A stretch of DNA of 64,000 nucleotides from Actinostola sp. cb2023 (lineage: Eukaryota > Cnidaria > Anthozoa > Actiniaria > Actinostolidae): assembly GCA_033675265.1 (NCBI GenBank), contig JAUJYZ010001371.1, positions 225,001-289,000 on the forward strand, given 5' to 3'. Below the pieces are notes generated by a model. The model was not told where the DNA came from. It saw only the letters and a program-made list of their open reading frames with translations, and did not search any database. Below are positions 1 to 13,900 of the stretch, piece after piece. Position 1 is the stretch's first letter. Each line of letters opens with the position of its first letter. A program made the translations under genes and the position numbers.

Positions 1-690
1 TCCAGGTATTACCAGATGCAGGGAACATACAATCATTACTAGTACTAGCATTTCCAGGTATTACCAGATGCAGGGAACGTACAATCATTACTAGTACTAG
101 CATTTCCAGGTATTACCAGATGCAGGAAACGTACAATCATTACTAGTACTAGCATTTCCAGGTATTACCAGATGCAGGGAACGTACAATCATTACTAGTA
201 CTAGCATTTCCAGGTATTACCAGATGCAGGGAACGTACAATCATTACTAGTACTAGCATTTCCAGGTATTACCAGATGCAGGGAACGTACAATCATTACT
301 AGTACTAGCATTTCCATTTATTACCAGATGCAGGGAATGTACAATCATTACTAGTACTAGCATTTCCAGGTATTACCAGATGCAGGGAACGTACAATCAT
401 TACTAGTACTAGCATTTCCAGGTATTACCAGATGCAGGGAACGTACAATCATTACTAGTACTAGCATTTCCATTTATTACCAGATGCAGGGAATGTACAA
501 TCATTACTAGTACTAGCATTTCCAGGTATTACCAGATGCAGGGAACGTACAATCATTACTAGTACTAGCATTTCCAGGTATTACCAGATGCAGGGAACGT
601 ACAATCATTACTAGTACTAGCATTTCCAGGTATTACCAGATGCAGGGAACGTACAATCATTACTAGTACTAGCATTTCCAGGTATTTCCA
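1..690. repeat. 52-bp minisatellite, about 13 copies
   Basis: Head-to-tail copies of a 52-bp unit start at the window edge and run to about 690. Copies differ by single bases (for example CAGGTATTACC versus CATTTATTACC, and GGGAACG versus GGGAATG). The unit is not a multiple of three and carries no conserved reading frame. The array lies 3' of the last visible SRP72 exon on the minus strand, so it is probably intronic to SRP72. Confidence 0.9.
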
Positions 691-750
691 GCCTTACGTA
701 TAGGATGGAGATTTCGGCCTCATCTGCGCTATCCAGCTGAACACAAGCAG

Positions 751-1250
751 AATAGAAGCCAAAGAGGGAGGTAACGGTCGGCCCCTGGACCTGTTGGAAA
801 TGACCACCCCTTGCTACTACGCTATCGTGAACGCCAATTGTTTTAGAGGACAATAGAAGCCAAAGAGGGAGGTAACGGTCGGCCCCTGGACCTGTTGGAA
901 ATGACCACCCCTTGCTACTACGCTATCGTGAACGCCAATTGTTTTAGAGGACAATAGAAGCCAAAGAGGGAGGTAACGGTCGGCCCCTGGACCTGTTGGA
1001 AATGACCACCCCTTGCTACTACGCTATCATGAACGCCAATTGTTTTAGAGGACAATAGAAGCCAAAGAGGGAGGTAACGGTCGGCCCCTGGACCTGTTGG
1101 AAATGACCACCCCTTGCTACTACGCTATCGTGAACGCCAATTGTTTTAGAGGACAATAGAAGCCAAAGAGGGAGGTAACGGTCGGCCCCTGGACCTGTTG
1201 GAAATGACCACCCCTTGCTACTACGCTATCGTGAACGCCAATTGTTTTAG
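751..1250. repeat. 101-bp tandem repeat, 5 copies
   Basis: Five almost identical 101-bp units start at 751, 852, 953, 1054 and 1155. Only isolated differences are seen (one CGTGAA/CATGAA change near 1030). The unit length is not a multiple of three, so the open minus frame over the first unit is not maintained. The array is probably in an SRP72 intron. Bases 1251-1495 after it hold no recognisable gene. Confidence 0.9.
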
Positions 1251-1495
1251 ACTGAGGACAAAGTCTATCGTGCCCAGGCCATTGTTATGTAAATTGCTTG
1301 GTTCACGTGGCTCGCGCTGATAGTCCAGTGCGTTTGGAGGCAGTGACCAGGGATTGAAATTCAGCTTCTTTTCTCAATTTTCTTGTTGTTTGTTTCTTCT
1401 TCTTCTTTGAATGAATGAATGATAGAAACTATGGCGATTATAGAGATTTGAAAAGGTTTTTTCCAGGACCATGTTTATCAACAAAAGCTGCTTAC

Positions 1496-1880
1496 CTGTG
1501 CAGTCTTTCAAGCATCTGTACAGCTTCTTTAGCGCGACCATGTGTCAGTTTATAAGCAACATTTTCACGCATAAGACTAATGATCTCAGACTGGGTAAGA
1601 GCACCCTAAACAAGACAATGTGTTTAGCTGTATTCAAAGCAGTGTGGCTGGCCCAAAAGGGATTTTTTTTGGGGAGGGGGGGGGGGGGGGGGGGGGTCTA
1701 TTAGTAGAGGGATTTTCCCCTCAGCTATTACATTTGACACATAAATAAAGTTTATCTATCTATCTTTCTATCTACTCCAATCCTCATGCGTCCGGTATGT
1801 TTCTCTCTCTCGTTCGACTGAGTCTGGAGGGAAAAGGGGGACTGTTCACAGGAAAAGGGAAGGGGCTATTCAAAGCAGTT

Positions 1881-1920
<40 letters not shown>

Positions 1921-4900
1921 TTTATTTAACCACATTAACGTCTAGGAGCAAAAGCTCGTTCAAAATACGAACATGTAAAAAGTTATAGCGATGTTCACGG
2001 TGAGGTAGGCCATTGTTAACTTTTTTGCCAACCAGAGATTGATTGGCTGATGAAATAAAGAAACTTGTGAAGAGCTTTTGTAATCATGGTTGGCAAATGA
2101 ACATTACAAAGCAAATGTGATGTCAATGTTTACAAACAGTGAACATCGCTGTTAGGATAAGCAATAATAAAGTAGATACCTTATTTTCTTGAGCAAATGT
2201 TACACCAGAATCAAGAACTGCAATGGCAGTGTCAATGTTTCCAAGATGAGTATGTAGTGTTACTAGCGCTGATACCTTGTAAAGGAAAAGGTTTATATAA
2301 TTAGCCTCAGAATAATGGTTGGGCTCCCTATTACACTATAAGTACATACAGTCAATCCTCTTTAAATGAACACTGTCTATTACACTATAAGTACATACAG
2401 TCAATCCTCTTTAAATAAACACTGTCTATTACACTATAAGTACATACAGTCAATCCTCTTTAAACACTGTCTATTACACTATAAGTACATACAGTCAATC
2501 CTCTTTAAATAAACACTGTCTATTACACTATAAGTACATACAGTCAATCCTCTTTAAATGAACACTGTCTATTACACTATAAGTACATACAGTCAATCCT
2601 CTTTAAATAAACACTGTCTATTACACTATAAGTACATAAAGTCAATCCTCTTTAAATAAACACTGCCTATTACACTATAAGTACATACAGTCAATCCTCT
2701 TTAAATGAACACTGTCTATTACACTATAAGTACATACAGTCAATCCTCTTTAAATGAACACTGTCTATTACACTATAAGTACATACAGTCAATCCTCTTT
2801 AAATAAACACTGTCTATTACACTATAAGTACATACAGTCAATCCTCTTTAAATAAACACTGTCTATTACACTATAAGTACATACAGTCAATCCTCTTTAA
2901 ATGAACACTGTCTATTACACTATAAGTACATACAGTCAATCCTCTTTAAATGAACACTGTCTATTACACTATAAGTACATAAAGTCAATCCTCTTTAAAT
3001 GAACACTGTCTATTACACTATAAGTACATACAGTCAATCCTCTTTAAATGAACACTGTCTATTACACTATAAGTACATACAGTCAATCCTCTTTAAATGA
3101 ACACTGTCTATTACACTATAAGTACATACAGTCAATCCTCTTTAAATAAACACTGCCTATTACACTATAAGTACATACAGTCAATCCTCTTTAAATGAAC
3201 ACTGTCTATTACACTATAAGTACATACAGTCAATCCTCTTTAAATAAACACTGTCTATTACACTATAAGTACATACAGTCAATCCTCTTTAAATAAACAC
3301 TGTCTATTACACTATAAGTACATACAGTCAATCCTCTTTAAATGAACACTGTCTATTACACTATAAGTACATACAGTCAATCCTCTTTAATAAAACACTG
3401 TCTATTACACTATAAGTACATACAGTCAATCCTCTTTAAATGAACACTGTCTATTACACTATAAAGTACATACAGTCAATCCTCTTTAAATAAACACTGT
3501 CTATTACACTATAAGTACATACAGTCAATCCTCTTTAAATAAAACACTGTCTATTACACTATAAGTACATACAGTCAATCCTCTTTAAATGAACACTGTC
3601 TATTACACTATAAGTACATACAGTCAATCCTCTTTAAATAAACACTGTCTATTACACTATAAGTACATACAGTCAATCCTCTTTAAATGAACACTGTCTA
3701 TTACACTATAAGTACATACAGTCAATCCTCTTTAAATAAACACTGTCTATTACACTATAAGTACATACAGTCAATCCTCTTTAAATGAACACTGTCTATT
3801 ACACTATAAGTACATACAGTCAATCCTCTTTAAATAAACACTGTCTATTACACTATAAGTACATACAGTCAATCCTCTTTAAATGAACACTGTCTATTAC
3901 ACTATAAGTACATACAGTCAATCCTCTTTAAAATAAACACTGTCTATTACACTATAAGTACATACAGTCAATCCTCTTTAAATGAACACTGTCTATTACA
4001 CTATAAGTACATACAGTCAATCCTCTTTAAATGAACACTGTCTATTACACTATAAGTACATACAGTCAATCCTCTTTAAATGAAACACTGTCTATTACAC
4101 TATAAGTACATACAGTCAATCCTCTTTAAATGAACACTGTCTATTACACTATAAGTACATACAGTCAATCCTCTTTAAATGAACACTGTCTATTACACTA
4201 TAAGTACATACAGTCAATCCTCTTTAAATGAACACTGTCTATTACACTATAAGTACATACAGTCAATCCTCTTTAAATGAAACACTGTCTATTACACTAT
4301 AAGTACATACAGTCAATCCTCTTTAAATAAACACTGTCTATTACACTATAAGTACATACAGTCAATCCTCTTTAAATAAACACTGTCTATTACACTATAA
4401 GTACATACAGTCAATCCTCTTTAAATGAACACTGTCTATTACACTATAAGTACATACAGGTCAATCCTCTTTAAATGAACACTGTCTATTACACTATAAG
4501 TACATACAGTCAATCCTCTTTAAATAAACACTGTCTATTACACTATAAGTACATACAGTCAATCCTCTTTAAATGAACACTGTCTATTACACTATAAGTA
4601 CATACAGTCAATCCTCTTTAAATGAACACTGTCTATTACACTATAAGTACATACAGTCAATCCTCTTTAAATGAACACTGTCTATTACACTATAAGTACA
4701 TAAAGTCAATCCTCTTTAAATGAACACTGTCTATTACACTATAAGTACATACAGTCAATCCTCTTTAAATAAACACTGTCTATTACACTATAAGTACATA
4801 CAGTCCATCCTCTTTAAATGAACACTGTCTATTACACTATAAGTACATACAGTCAATCCTCTTTAAATAAACACTGTCTATTACACTATAAGTACATACA

Positions 4901-7900
4901 GTCAATCCTCTTTAAATGAACACTGTCTATTACACTATAAGTACATACAGTCAATCCTCTTTAAATGAACACTGTCTATTACACTATAAGTACATACAGT
5001 CAATCCTCTTTAAATAAACACTGTCTATTACACTATAAGTACATACAGTCAATCCTCTTTAAATGAACACTGTCTATTACACTATAAGTACATACAGTCA
5101 ATCCTCTTTAAATGAACACTGTCTATTACACTATAAGTACATACAGTCAATCCTCTTTAAATGAACACTGTCTATTACACTATAAGTACATACAGTCAAT
5201 CCTCTTTAAATGAACACTGTCTATTACACTATAAGTACATACAGTCAATCCTCTTTAAATGAACACTGTCTATTACACTATAAGTACATACAGTCAATCC
5301 TCTTTAAATGAACACTGTCTATTACACTATAAGTACATACAGTCAATCCTCTTTAAATGAACACTGTCTATTACACTATAAGTACATACAGTCAATCCTC
5401 TTTAAATAAACACTGTCTATTACACTATAAGTACATACAGTCAATCCTCTTTAAATGAACACTGTCTATTACACTATAAGTACATACAGTCAATCCTCTT
5501 TAAATGAACACTGTCTATTACACTATAAGTACATACAGTCAATCCTCTTTAAATGAACACTGTCTATTACACTATAAGTACATACATGTACAGTCAATCC
5601 TCTTTAAATGAACACTGTCTATTACACTATAAGTACATACAGTCAATCCTCTTTAAATGAACACTGTCTATTACACTATAAGTACATACAGTCAATCCTC
5701 TTTAAATGAACACTGTCTATTACACTATAAGTACATACAGTCAATCCTCTTTAAATGAACACTGTCTATTACACTATAAGTACATACAGTCAATCCTCTT
5801 TAAATGAACACTGTCTATTACACTATAAGTACATACAGTCAATCCTCTTTAAATAAACACTGTCTATTACACTATAAGTACATACAGTCAATCCTCTTTA
5901 AATAACACTGTCTATTACACTATAAGTACATACAGTCAATCCTCTTTAAATGAACACTGTCTATTACACTATAAGTACATACAGTCAATCCTCTTTAAAT
6001 AAACACTGTCTATTACACTATAAGTACATACAGTCAATCCTCTTTAAATGAACACTGTCTATTACACTATAAGTACATAAAGTCAAATCCTCTTTAAATG
6101 AACACTGTCTATTACACTATAAGTACATACAGTCAATCCTCTTTAAATGAACACTGTCTATTACACTATAAGTACATAAAGTCAATCCTCTTTAAATGAA
6201 CACTGTCTATTACACTATAAGTACATACAGTCAATCCTCTTTAAATGAACACTGTCTATTACACTATAAGTACATACAGTCAATCCTCTTTAAATAAACA
6301 CTGTCTATTACACTATAAGTACATACAGTCAATCCTCTTTAAATAAACACTGTCTATTACACTATAAGTACATACAGTCAATCCTCTTTAAATGAACACT
6401 GTCTATTACACTATAAGTACATACAGTCAATCCTCTTTAAATGAACACTGTCTATTACACTATAAGTACATACAGTCAATCCTCTTTAAATGAACACTGT
6501 CTATTACACTATAAGTACATACAGTCAATCCTCTTTAAATGAACACTGTCTATTACACTATAAGTACATACAGTCAATCCTCTTTAAATGAACATTGTCT
6601 ATTACACTATAAGTACATACAGTCAATCCTCTTTAAATGAACACTGTCTATTACACTATAAGTACATACAGTCAATCCTCTTTAAATGAACACTGTCTAT
6701 TACACTATAAGTACATACAGTCAATCCTCTTTAAATGAACACTGTCTATTACACTATAAGTACATACAGTCAATCCTCTTTAAATGAACACTGTCTATTA
6801 CACTATAAGTACATACAGTCAATCCTCTTTAAATGAACACTGTCTATTACACTATAAGTACATACAGTCAATCCTCTTTAAATGAACACTGTCTATTACA
6901 CTATAAGTACATACAGTCAATCCTCTTTAAATAAACACTGTCTATTACACTATAAGTACATACAGTCAATCCTCTTTAAATAAACACTGTCTATTACACT
7001 ATAAGTACATACAGTCAATCCTCTTTAAATGAACACTGTCTATTACACTATAAGTACATACAGTCAATCCTCTTTAAATGAACACTGTCTATTACACTAT
7101 AAGTACATACAGTCAATCCTCTTTAAATGAACACTGTCTATTACACTATAAGTACATACAGTCAATCCTCTTTAAATGAACACTGTCTATTACACTATAA
7201 GTACATACAGTCAATCCTCTTTAAATGAACACTGTCTATTACACTATAAGTACATACAGTCAATCCTCTTTAAATGAACACTGTCTATTACACTATAAGT
7301 ACATACAGTCAATCCTCTTTAAATGAACACTGTCTATTACACTATAAGTACATACAGTCAATCCTCTTTAAATGAACACTGTCTATTACACTATAAGTAC
7401 ATACAGTCAATCCTCTTTAAATGAACACCTCTCATTTGTCCACATGTCTCCTGTGCATGACTTTGTACATTCAGTTTTTCCAAGTTTCTTATTCAAACAC
7501 CTGTGATAGCGTCCCATAAGCTACCTTGTCGATGGGCGGACACAGGGTTTTCTCTAAGAGATGTTTGTGAAACTTTGGAAGAGAGAAACGGATGGACAGA
7601 CAAGCTGACAGACATATCAGCAAATACCCACAGAGGGCTGTAACCCACTGAACACACCCCTTTGCCTGTCAGTGAGGGTGGTCACTTGTAAGAGGTATAA
7701 TATACATATATCAGTGAGAAGGACTTACTATTCCTGGTCTGTGGCATAGCTCTTCAATAGAACTTAGAGTGGAGCAGGCTGATTCTAGGTTACCTGTCAA
7801 ATATCAGTAGTTTATTGTAAATTCAAGCTTAATTATGAATAAATCAATCTGAATCTCTCTAAGAAACAGGTGTCTGTCTTAGAAACAGGTGTCTGTCTTA

Positions 7901-10900
7901 GAAACTTAGGTGTCTGTCTTAGAAACAGGTGTCTGTCTTAGAAACTTAGGTGTCTGTCTTAGAAAGTGAGGTGTCTGTCTTAGAAACAGGTGTCTGTCTT
8001 AGAAACTTAGGTGTCTGTCTTAGAAACTGAGGTGTCTGTCTTAGAAAGTGAGGTGTCTGTCTTAGAAAGTGAGGTGTCTGTCTTAGAAACTGAGGTGTCT
8101 GGCTAAGAGGGGTGTCTGTCTTAGAAACTGAGATGCCTGTCTTAGAAACAGGTGTCTGTCTTAGAAACTTAGGTGTCTGTCTTAGAAACTGAGGTGTCTG
8201 TCTTAGAAACAGGTGTCTGTCTTAGAAACTTAGGTGTCTGTCTTAGAAACTGAGGTGTCTGTCTTAGAAACTGAGGTGTCTGTCTTAGAAACTGAGGTGT
8301 CTGTCTTAGAAACTTAGGTGTCTGTCTTAGAAACAGGTGTCTGTCTTAGAAACTTAGGTGTCTGTCTTAGAAACTGAGGTGTCTGTCTTAGAAACAGGTG
8401 TCTGTCTTAGAAACTGAGATGCCTGTCTTAGAAACAGGTGTCTGTCTTAGAAACTTAGGTGTCTGTCTTAGAAACTGAGGTGTCTGTCTTAGAAACTTAG
8501 GTGTCTGTCTTAGAAACTGAGGTGTCTGTCTTAGAAACAGGTGTCTGTCTTAGAAACTTAGGTGTCTGTCTTAGAAACTGAGGTGTCTGTCTTAGAAACT
8601 GAGGTGTCTGTCTTAGAAACAGGTGTCTGTCTTAGAAACTGAGGTGTCTGTCTTAGAAACTGAGGTGTCTGTCTTAGAAACTGAGGTGTCTGTCTTAGAA
8701 ACTGAGGTGTCTGTCTTAGAAACAGGTGTCTGTCTTAGAAACAGGTGTCTGTCTTAGAAACTTAGGTGTCTGTCTTAGAAAGTGAGGTGTCTGTCTTAGA
8801 AACAGGTGTCTGTCTTAGAAACTGAGATGCCTGTCTTAGAAACAGGTGTCTGTCTTAGAAACTTAGGTGTCTGTCTTAGAAACTGAGGTGTCTGTCTTAG
8901 AAACTTAGGTGTCTGTCTTAGAAACTTAGGTGTCTGTCTTAGAAACTGAGGTGTCTGGCTTAGAAACTGAGGTGTCTGTCTTAGAAACAGGTGTCTGTCT
9001 TAGAAAAACTGAGGTGTCTGTCTTAGAAACAGGTGACTGTCTTAGAAACTTAGGTGTCTGTCTTAGAAACTGAGGTGTCTGTCTTAGAAACTGAGGTGTC
9101 TGTCTTAGAAACAGGTGTCTGTCTTAGAAACAGGTGTCTGTCTTAGAAACTTAGGTGTCTGTCTTAGAAAGTGAGGTGTCTGTCTTAGAAACAGGTGTCT
9201 GTCTTAGAAACTTAGGTGTCTGTCTTAGAAACTTAGGTGTCTGTCTTAGAAAGTGAGGTGTCTGTCTTAGAAAGTGAGGTGTCTGTCTTAGAAACAGGTG
9301 TCTGTCTTAGAAACTTAGGTGTCTGTCTTAGAAACTGAGGTGTCTGTCTTAGAAACTTAGGTGTCTGTCTTAGAAACTGAGGTGTCTGTCTTAGAAACTT
9401 AGGTGTCTGTCTTAGAAACTTAGGTTCTGTCTTGAAACAGGTGTCTGTCTTTTGATGGCTGTCTTATCACTTAGGTGTCTGTCTTAGAAAGGTGTCTGTA
9501 GATTTTGTCTGGCTTAGAAACAGGTGTCTCTGTCTTAGAAACTGAGGTGTCTGTCTTAGAAACTGAGGTGTCTGTCTTAGAAACTTAGGTGTCTGTCTTA
9601 GAAATAGTGTCTGTCTTAGAAACTTAGGTGTCTGTCTTAGAAACTTAGGTGTCTGTCTTAGAAAGTGAGGTGTCTGTCTTAGAAACAGGTGTCTGTCTTA
9701 GAAACTTAGGTGTCTGTCTTAGAAACTTAGGTGTCTGTCTTAGAAAGTGAGGTGTCTGTCTTAGAAACTGAGGTGTCTGGCTAAGAGGGGTGTCTGTCTT
9801 AGAAACTGAGATGCCTGTCTTAGAAATAGGTGTCTGTCTTGAGAAACTTAGGTGTCTGTCTTAGAAACTTAGGTGTCTGTCTTAGAAACTGAGGTGTCTG
9901 TCTTAGAAAATAGGTGTCTGTCTTAGAAACATTTTGATGTCTTAGAAACAGGTGTTGTCTTAGAAACTTAGGTGTCTGTCTTAGAAATGAGTGTCTGTCT
10001 TAGAGGTGTCTGTTTAGAAACTTAGGTGTCTGTCTTAGAAACTGAGGTGTCTGTCTTAGAAACTTAGGTGTCTGTCTTAGAGTCTGTTTAGAAACTTAGG
10101 TGTCTGTCTTAGAAACTTAGGTGTCTGTCTTAGAAACTGAGGTGTCTGTCTTAGAAACTGAGGTGTCTGTCTTAGAAATCAGGTGTCTGTCTTAGAAATG
10201 AGGTGTCTGGCTTAGAAACAGGTGTCTGTCTTAGAAAACTGAGGTTGTCTGTCTTAAAAACTGAGGTGTCTGTCTTAGAAACTGAGGTCTGTCTTAGAAA
10301 CTGAGATGCCTGTCTTAGAAACAGGTGTTCTGTCTTAGAATTTTAGGTGTCTGCTTAGAAATGAGGTGTCTGTCTTAGAAACAGGTGTCTGTTGAGAAAC
10401 AGGTGTCTGTCTTAGAAACTTAGGTGTCTGTCTTAGAAAGTGAGGTGTCTGTCTTAGAAACCTTGAGCATTTAGATGTCTGTCTTAGAAACTGAGGTGTC
10501 TGTCAATACTTAGGTGTCTGTCTTAGAAACTGAGGTGTCTGTCTTAGAAACTTAGTCTGTCTTAGAACTTAGGTGTCTGTCTTAGAAACTGAGGTGTCTG
10601 GCTTTTATCAGGTACTGGCTTAGAAACAGGTGTCTGTCTTAGAAACTGAGGTGTCTGTCTTAAAAACTGAGGTGTCTGTCTTAGAAATGAGGTGTCTGTC
10701 TTAGAAAGTGAGGTGTCTGTCTTAGAAAGTGAGGTGTCTGGCTTATCAGGGTGTCTGTCTTAGAAACTGAGATGCCTACCTTGAGCAGGTGTCTGTCTTT
10801 TTGGTGCTTTTAGAGTGTACTGTCTTAGAAATGAGATTACCTTAGAAACAGGTGTCTGTTTGAAATAGGTGTCTGTCTTAGAAACTGAGATGCCTGTCTT

Positions 10901-13900
10901 AGAAACAGGTGTCTGTCTTAGAAACTTAGGTGTCTGTCTTAGAAACAGGTGTCTGTCTTAGAAACTTAGGTGTCTGTCTTAGAAACTTAGGTGTCTGGCT
11001 TAGAAACTGAGGTGTCTGCTTAGAAACTGAGGTGTCTGGCTTAGAAACTTAGGTGTCTGTCTTAGAAACTGAGGTGTCTGTCTTAGAAACTGAGGTGTCT
11101 GTCCTAGAGGGGTGTCTATCTAGAGCTAACTGTACAGAGCTATGCATTGTTGTGTACCTTGAACAAGACACATCTGTACCAGAGTCAGTTTGACATTAGT
11201 AGATGTTTTGGGATGACTTCGGGCATATTCCTGTGTAACATTCAAATCAAGCATAAATATACATGACAGTTACGTACAGTATGGTGTGCAAAGAAGATAT
11301 GTAACAGTCATGTTAAGAAGCATGACACTGTATTCGTTTTACATTTAATACTAGACACTAGACAACGCTTTCGCATCAAGTCTAGGACCAATAATTAAAT
11401 ATTGTATAAGTAAGTACACATGATGGCTTTATCATACTGTTCAATAGTTACCTTGAGCATTTTGATGGCTTTATCGTGCTGTTCAATAGTTACCTTGAGC
11501 ATTTTGATGGCTTTATCATACTGTTCAATAGTTACCTTGAGCATTTTGATGGCTTTATCATACTGTTCAATAGTTACCTTGAGCATTTTGATGGCTTTAT
11601 CATACTGTTCAATAGTTACCTTGAGCATTTTGATGGCTTTATCATACTGTTCAATAGTTACCTTGAGCATTTTGATGGCTTTATCATACTGTTCAATAGT
11701 TACCTTGAGCATTTTGATGGCTTTATCGTGCTGTTCAATAGTTACCTTGAGCATTTTGATGGCTTTATCATACTGTTCAATAGTTACCTTGAGCATTTTG
11801 ATGGCTTTATCATACTGTTCAATAGTTACCTTGAGCATTTTGATGGCTTTATCATACTGTTCAATAGTTACCTTGAGCATTTTGATGGCTTTATCATACT
11901 GTTCAATAGTTACCTTGAGCATTTTGATGGCTTTATCATACTGTTCAATAGTTACCTTGAGCATTTTGATGGCTTTATCATGCTGTTCAATAGTTACCTT
12001 GAGCATTTTGATGGCTTTATCATGCTGTTCAATAGTTACCTTGAGCATTTTGATGGCTTTATCATACTGTTCAATAGTTACCTTGAGCATTTTGATGGCT
12101 TTATCATACTGTTCAATAGTTACCTTGAGCATTTTGATGGCTTTATCATGCTGTTCAATAGTTACCTTGAGCATTTTGATGGCTTTATCATACTGTTCAA
12201 TAGTTACCTTGAGCATTTTGATGGCTTTATCATGCTGTTCAATAGTTACCTTGAGCGTTTTGATGGCTTTATCATACTGTTCAATAGTTACCTTGAGCAT
12301 TTTGATGGCTTTATCATACTGTTCAATAGTTACCTTGAGCATTTTGATGGCTTTATCATACTGTTTCTCTCTGTGTAGCAGTGAAGCTCTCATCAGACAA
12401 GGGAAGTCACAGTCAGGATACTTTCCTTCCAGGGCTGCAATCAGTGATCTACAAGCATCCAACTACAACATGTACAAACACATAACAATGTTACAATCCA
12501 AACTGGCTTGAGCATGGGTCTGTGTGGGTCGACCATAACTCAGGTAAATATTTCCATCAACGAAGGGTTGCACCTTCCAAGGTGGATGGCCCTACTGGAG
12601 TACTGTGACAAAAGGCTTTACATTTTTGTATATAAACATGATATGTACATGTACGTCGGCAGATACATTTAGGACTGACAACAATTTGAAACCAGCTGCT
12701 GGAGTTCAGTGGTAAACAGCTTGTAATCAAATCCTTGTCAACCTTTGTCTCATGTAACTAGTGTCTTGTCCCTCCATACCGCCTTTATTTGGAGTGTACA
12801 ACTTGATTAAGTTAATCTAACCTGATTTGAGTAGAGTAGCAGTAGACACTGGTTAAACTGTAAACACTGGTGTTGTTGTTCAGTCAGTTTGTTTTGTAGA
12901 CCTTCAACCATTGTTGCTTTGATCTTCTTCTTGGAGTCAAATAAGTCTCTTTCCTGCAGATACAAGTTACTGGATTGCATTTGTGCAGCACATCAAAGAC
13001 TGCATGCCGTTGATGCTAGTAGTCTCTGTCATTGACTCAGCTCCAGGTACAAGAGAAGGCACATTTACAGTAACAATACTAACTAACCTTATTCAAAGTA
13101 ATGACATTATTTGATGCAACAGCTGCCAATGCAATGTCAGTTGGTCTGTAAACCAAAACACAATTACAACAATATTACTTCAGATGTTGGTAATACTGAA
13201 AGACTACACTGATACAAGGATGTATCTAAGTCATTACAAACTTCTGTGACTGAGGCAAAGATTGAATGAAGTAAACTTACTTGGATTTAAGGACTTGGTT
13301 GTACACATGTACATGTATATAATATGTTACTTACTTGGATTTAAGGACTTGGTTGTACACATGTACATGTATATAATATGTTACTTACTTGGATTTAAGG
13401 ACTTGGTTGTACAGCTTCATTGCTTCATCATTTGTTCCCTGCATTTGATGTGTGAAGCCAAGTTGTGTTCTGATAAAAAGAGTTATTGTATTATGTTGCA
13501 CAACACATTAACCTAACTAACTTTGATAACACACTATTATTTATTATCCTTTCACATGTTATGCACACTATCTACATATTTTACAGGTTTATTTTTCATT
13601 TTTATGTTATCAAGTGCACTGAGACATTAGTGTTAGTGCGCTATACAAGAATGTATTATTATTATTATTATTATTATATTATTATTATAATACATATATT
13701 CCTAGTATGCCAATCAATATGCCAATCAATCAAGTTGTAGGTACAAACAAGAAAGGTAATGAGGAATACTTACTTATCAGACATTAAGGCTGAATATCAA
13801 TAACCACTCTTACTTTAAATAATTCACATTCATAAACCACTAATATAATACCTTAGAACACCTAGTTCAGCATCAACATCTTCCTCTGTTGTTTCCTATA

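Noticed and set aside
617..853. 78-codon minus frame over the first 101-bp unit
   Set aside because: The unit is not a multiple of three, the frame is lost in the next copy, and it does not match the missing SRP72 C-terminus.
11420..12511. Long plus-strand open frames over the 42-bp array (two frames, 300 and 363 codons)
   Set aside because: They exist only because the unit is a multiple of three. The minus strand is the SRP72 coding strand, as shown by exon order, phase and homology.
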